Source of the DNA: Arcicella aurantiaca
Lineage (GTDB): Bacteria; Bacteroidota; Bacteroidia; Cytophagales; Spirosomataceae
Assembly: GCF_003148625.1 (NCBI RefSeq)
Contig: NZ_QGGO01000013.1
Coordinates: 62,001-126,000, forward strand
DNA: 64,000 nucleotides
Direction of reading: 5' to 3'
Positions 61,318 to 64,000 of the stretch are shown here, one piece after another. The notes beneath the pieces were generated by a model that was not told the DNA's origin, searched no databases, and saw only the letters and a list, made by a program, of their open reading frames with translations. Within the stretch, counting starts at the first letter, position 1. Each line of letters opens with the position of its first letter. Position numbers and translations under genes: made by a program.

Positions 61318-62148
61318 TTACTTCCCCGAAAACCGCTCTAAAGCCTCTTTTTCACGTGCTGTAAGGCTATTTATACCTTTTAGTTGAATCTTATCTAAAA
61401 TCTCATCAATTTCTTCCTGTTTGGCAGCTTTACGTTCGTTAAATTCAGCATCAATGTCTTTGTAATCTGTTTGACGAAATGAAAATTTTTCGATAAATAA
61501 ATAATCGGGATGTTTGATTAGCAAAAAAATAAACGCCAAAGTTGGGGTAACAATCAAAACGATTGGCAAATAGTTTTCCTTCAAAACTTCTGGATATAAA
61601 GCAATCGCTGCTATCATGCCAAGCAATGCACCGCCCAAATGTGCTTCGTGTCCGATATTGCTACTTCTTGATTTTATACCATAAATCGTAATTAACACGA
61701 AAAGTAAACCGTACATCCAACTACTTATTGAGAAAGGAATTAAAAACATTCCGATTTGCATTTCGGGGAAAACAGCGATTGAGGCGAAAATTATTCCACA
61801 AACTGCTCCAGACGCACCAATCGAAGTGTATTCTCCTTCAAAACGATGAATTATTAAAGCTAAAACATTACCTCCAATTAAACTTGCGAAGAAAATAAGA
61901 AGAAAATTTACACTTCCAACGACCATTTCGAGGCTTTCCCCAAAAGAAAAAAAAGTATATAAATTAAAAATCAAGTGAAACCAAGAGCCATGCAGAAAGC
62001 CCGAAGAAATCATACGATGATATTCTTTAAACTTTAAAATTCCATCAATATTAAAAGCGTATTTATTAAAAAACCGCTGATTCTGGAATCCTTGAAAAGA
62101 AAATATAATAGTAATTATTGTTAAAAATAAGGTTATTGGAGTGTTCAT
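61318..62148 (-). CDS. Rhomboid family intramembrane serine protease
   Basis: A 276-residue membrane protein; the ATG at 62146-62148 gives the typical rhomboid start MNTPITLFLTIITIIFSFQG, and an in-frame ATG at 62175 would add nine atypical residues. The catalytic Ser lies in SIGASGAVCGI (GASG) and the His in GHEAHLGGALLG; HLIFNLYTFFSFG provides the L1-side motif. About six transmembrane segments are followed by a charged cytoplasmic tail (residues about 215-276). Its 3' end touches the end of the TOPRIM-like gene (convergent, no gap). Substrate unknown. Confidence 0.92.
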   Translation of the reverse strand: MNTPITLFLTIITIIFSFQGFQNQRFFNKYAFNIDGILKFKEYHRMISSGFLHGSWFHLIFNLYTFFSFGESLEMVVGSVNFLLIFFASLIGGNVLALIIHRFEGEYTSIGASGAVCGIIFASIAVFPEMQIGMFLIPFSISSWMYGLLFVLITIYGIKSRSSNIGHEAHLGGALLGMIAAIALYPEVLKENYLPIVLIVTPTLAFIFLLIKHPDYLFIEKFSFRQTDYKDIDAEFNERKAAKQEEIDEILDKIQLKGINSLTAREKEALERFSGK

Positions 62149-62255
62149 CATACGTAAAAAACAGTTTATTGACAAAAGTCATCACTAACATAATCATTTC
62201 TATTGAACTGTTTGTGTTAGTAATTGAGTAATTTTGAGGTATCAAACATCATTCC

Positions 62256-62762
62256 ATGATATATACAGAAGAAACCATCGACCAATTCAACGAAGAAAGT
62301 CGTTTAAAATATCCAGAAAATAGAAAATTTTTCGACCGAATAAAAAATAAAAAGCTCAAAAATTTAGACCAAGCTTTTCATCCTAAACATGATGAAGTTT
62401 TTGAAAAAATTGATTGTCTAAACTGTGGAAATTGCTGTAAAACAACCAGCCCTGTTTTTACAGATATTGACATCGACAGAATTGCAAAACACCTCAGAAT
62501 ACGCCCTGCGGAACTCGTAAAGCAACATTTACACCTCGACTCTGATGGAGATTTTGTCTTAAATTCATCACCTTGTACGTTTTTAGGTTCAGATAATTAT
62601 TGCTCAATTTATGATTATCGACCAAAAGCTTGTCGTGAATATCCTCATACAGACAGGAAAAATATTGCCAGTATTTTGCCTCTAACTTTAGAGAATACAA
62701 AAGTCTGTCCTGCTGTATTTGAAATCGTTGAGCAACTCAAAAGTGCAGGTCTTGGTAAATAA
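62256..62762 (+). CDS. YkgJ family cysteine cluster protein
   Basis: A 168-residue protein with the cysteine set CLNCGNCCKTTSPVF near residue 46, then SSPCTFLGSDNYCSIYDYRP near residue 106, KACREYPH and VCPAVFEIV, the pattern of the YkgJ (CxxCGxCC) family, thought to hold an Fe-S cluster or zinc. No signal peptide. Length is normal. Its function is not known. Confidence 0.92.
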   Translation: MIYTEETIDQFNEESRLKYPENRKFFDRIKNKKLKNLDQAFHPKHDEVFEKIDCLNCGNCCKTTSPVFTDIDIDRIAKHLRIRPAELVKQHLHLDSDGDFVLNSSPCTFLGSDNYCSIYDYRPKACREYPHTDRKNIASILPLTLENTKVCPAVFEIVEQLKSAGLGK

Positions 62763-62835
62763 TATAAAAATATACCGTAATTTTGAGCTCCCAAAAAACT
62801 ATATAAACATTAACTATTAAATATTTTCTGAATTA

Positions 62836-63747
62836 ATGGCGGCAATCGAGTATTTAGGTATTGATATTGGCGGAACAAACGTCAAAATGGGCATTGTAAA
62901 TGCTGAGACAGGACACATTTCTAATTTTTACAGCCACGATAGTGTTAGTTGGAGAAAATCAGGACATTTTGAAGAGCGTCTCGGAGAGGCTATTGCGTTA
63001 CAACTGATTGACCATAAACATATTAACAAAGTTGGCATAGGTTTACCAGGAATGATTGATTCATCACGGACTACGCCAGTTGAAATTACGGCAATTCCAG
63101 AATTAAATAACGTTCCATTAGTGGAAGTGCTAAAAAAACGTTTTCCAACGGTAGATTTCTTCTTAGAAAATGATGCTAATGCAGCAGCTTTAGGAGAATT
63201 TTATTTCGGAGAAGAAAGAATCGACGAAAGCTATATCTTTATTACGTTAGGAACTGGTGTTGGTGGAGCTGCAATTATCAATAAAAAAGTATTTACTGGC
63301 GGACGTGGAAATGCCATGGAACCTGGTCATACGCCTTCAGCGAATGGTAAAGTATTAGAGAGAAACATTGGTAAAAATGAATTATTAGACTTAGCAAACT
63401 CTATGCGTAAGAGTTTTATCGGAGAAACTCATTTACCTGATGATGAAACGATTACAACAACAGGATTAGTAGCTGCTGCTGGAGAAGGTGACGTTTTGGC
63501 TCTCCAAATTTTTGAGAGAGTTGGTGAATTATTAGGCGAAAGTCTTTGCCATTTAATCGCTATTCTTGACATCAATTTAATCTTAGTTGGTGGTGGTTTA
63601 TCGGCTTCGTTTGACTATATTCTTCCAGCCATAAACAAGACGTTTGGGCAATGGCTTACTAAATATCATGCCGAAGGATTGACCGTTACAAGAGCAACTT
63701 TAGGCAATGATGCAGGACTTTTAGGAGCTGCGTCATTATGTTTTTAG
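62836..63747 (+). CDS. ROK family sugar kinase (glucokinase-like) without the zinc motif
   Basis: A 303-residue ASKHA-fold protein. The ATP-binding start is YLGIDIGGTNVKMGIVN, the catalytic Asp is in FLENDANAAALGEF near residue 113, then ITLGTGVGGAAIIN, and a late LVGGGLSAS. The usual ROK zinc motif CxCGx2GCx2E after GH is missing: the sequence reads GHTPSANGKVLERNIGKNEL. The protein may still be a glucokinase or be a changed ROK member. Separate transcript, 73 nt after YkgJ-like gene. Confidence 0.85.
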   Translation: MAAIEYLGIDIGGTNVKMGIVNAETGHISNFYSHDSVSWRKSGHFEERLGEAIALQLIDHKHINKVGIGLPGMIDSSRTTPVEITAIPELNNVPLVEVLKKRFPTVDFFLENDANAAALGEFYFGEERIDESYIFITLGTGVGGAAIINKKVFTGGRGNAMEPGHTPSANGKVLERNIGKNELLDLANSMRKSFIGETHLPDDETITTTGLVAAAGEGDVLALQIFERVGELLGESLCHLIAILDINLILVGGGLSASFDYILPAINKTFGQWLTKYHAEGLTVTRATLGNDAGLLGAASLCF

Positions 63748-63806
63748 TAATATTCTTAGAAAAATTAAAATAAATCTTTCCATAGCAATACGGTTGTAAA
63801 AAATAG

Positions 63807-63837
63807 TTTGATAATCTAATTTTTATCATCATCTTTG
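63807..63837 (+). promoter_or_regulatory. Promoter of acpP
   Basis: TTTG at 63807-63810, 19-nt spacer, CATCTTTG at 63830-63837, one base away from TAnnTTTG. Confidence 0.65.
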
Positions 63838-63869
63838 CACCGTTTTTCTAACCAAAATTCGTTCTTAAA

Positions 63870-64000
63870 ATGGCAGACATTGCAGAAAAAGTAAAAGGCA
63901 TTATCGTCGAGAAATTAGGCGTTGACGCAGCAGAAGTTACAACAGAGGCTTCATTCACAAATGACTTGGGTGCAGACTCATTGGATACAGTAGAGTTAAT
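63870..64000 (+). CDS. acpP: Acyl carrier protein (partial)
   Basis: The first 43 residues of ACP, cut by the window end. [18 protein letters not shown] is the standard start, and [11 protein letters not shown] contains the Ser of the DSL motif that carries the 4'-phosphopantetheine arm for fatty acid synthesis. Its own promoter lies 33 nt upstream. The neighbouring fab genes, expected downstream, are outside the window. Confidence 0.93.
   Translation, partial: MADIAEKVKGIIVEKLGVDAAEVTTEASFTNDLGADSLDTVEL

Noticed and set aside
1-64000. tRNA, rRNA, complete insertion sequence or integrase
   Set aside because: No cloverleaf with a conserved T-loop, rRNA segment, transposase or integrase motif was seen on either strand; a dedicated tRNA search was not possible here.

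Overview
The window looks like chromosomal DNA from a Bacteroidota bacterium of the Cytophagales type (an Arcicella/Flectobacillus/Emticicia-like relative is my inference). The reasons are: about one third GC; promoters of the TTTG-N19-21-TAnnTTTG type; a subtilase with a type IX secretion sorting tail; a TonB-dependent receptor with STN and carboxypeptidase-like domains followed by a DUF4249 lipoprotein; GSCFA and DUF6089 proteins; and LytS/LytTR signalling. No rRNA, tRNA, CRISPR array, prophage or complete insertion sequence was seen. The housekeeping genes appear intact. The one clearly broken gene is a PIN-type toxin.

Layout. 1-9040 is a surface-glycan locus: a LegB-like nucleotide-sugar dehydratase (cut by the window edge), a glycan-associated DUF115/GT42-like protein, a Wzx-type flippase, an acyltransferase, two GT2 and one GT4 glycosyltransferases, and an FkbM methyltransferase. 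9483-12251 holds a sugar-phosphate isomerase-like and a Gfo/Idh/MocA oxidoreductase with a four-helix-bundle gene between them. 12374-21618 carries a serine hydrolase, a T9SS subtilase, a PAP2 phosphatase, a SAM-I riboswitch unit (DinB-like hydrolase then metX) and a Tat-exported six-hairpin glycosidase-like enzyme. 24243-29656 is the conserved rimP-nusA-infB operon. 29837-31656 is a LytS/LytTR two-component pair. 32005-35763 is a TonB receptor with its lipoprotein partner. 35877-48512 is mixed housekeeping: GSCFA, a LolD-like ATPase, a DUF4097 protein, fabI, a secreted TPR plus Ppx/GppA-like protein, tpiA, Fur, Rel and a PorG-like DUF6089 protein. 49519-64000 holds a DUF4377/META protein, an SDR, a SPOR lipoprotein, murB, an antitoxin with a frameshifted toxin, kdsA, def, an EamA transporter, an M15 peptidase, purA, an ATPase plus TOPRIM-like pair that may be a defence module, a rhomboid protease, a YkgJ-like protein, a ROK kinase and the start of acpP.

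The most unusual feature is the intergenic DNA. Three kinds of palindromic element recur. (1) REP/BIME-like palindromes with a GTAG or GTAA foot fall into at least four sequence families. (2) 'Nested' elements carry a perfect 33-nt hairpin (15-bp arms, 3-nt loop) inside a longer outer inverted repeat; one has inserted into a 68-bp tandem repeat with a TGA duplication, and another sits inside a REP element. (3) Quasi-palindromes are built from simple repeated words such as TGATTGG or GAGTTTATGAG, with complementary words on the other arm, at about fifteen loci. No transposase that could mobilise them is present in the window.
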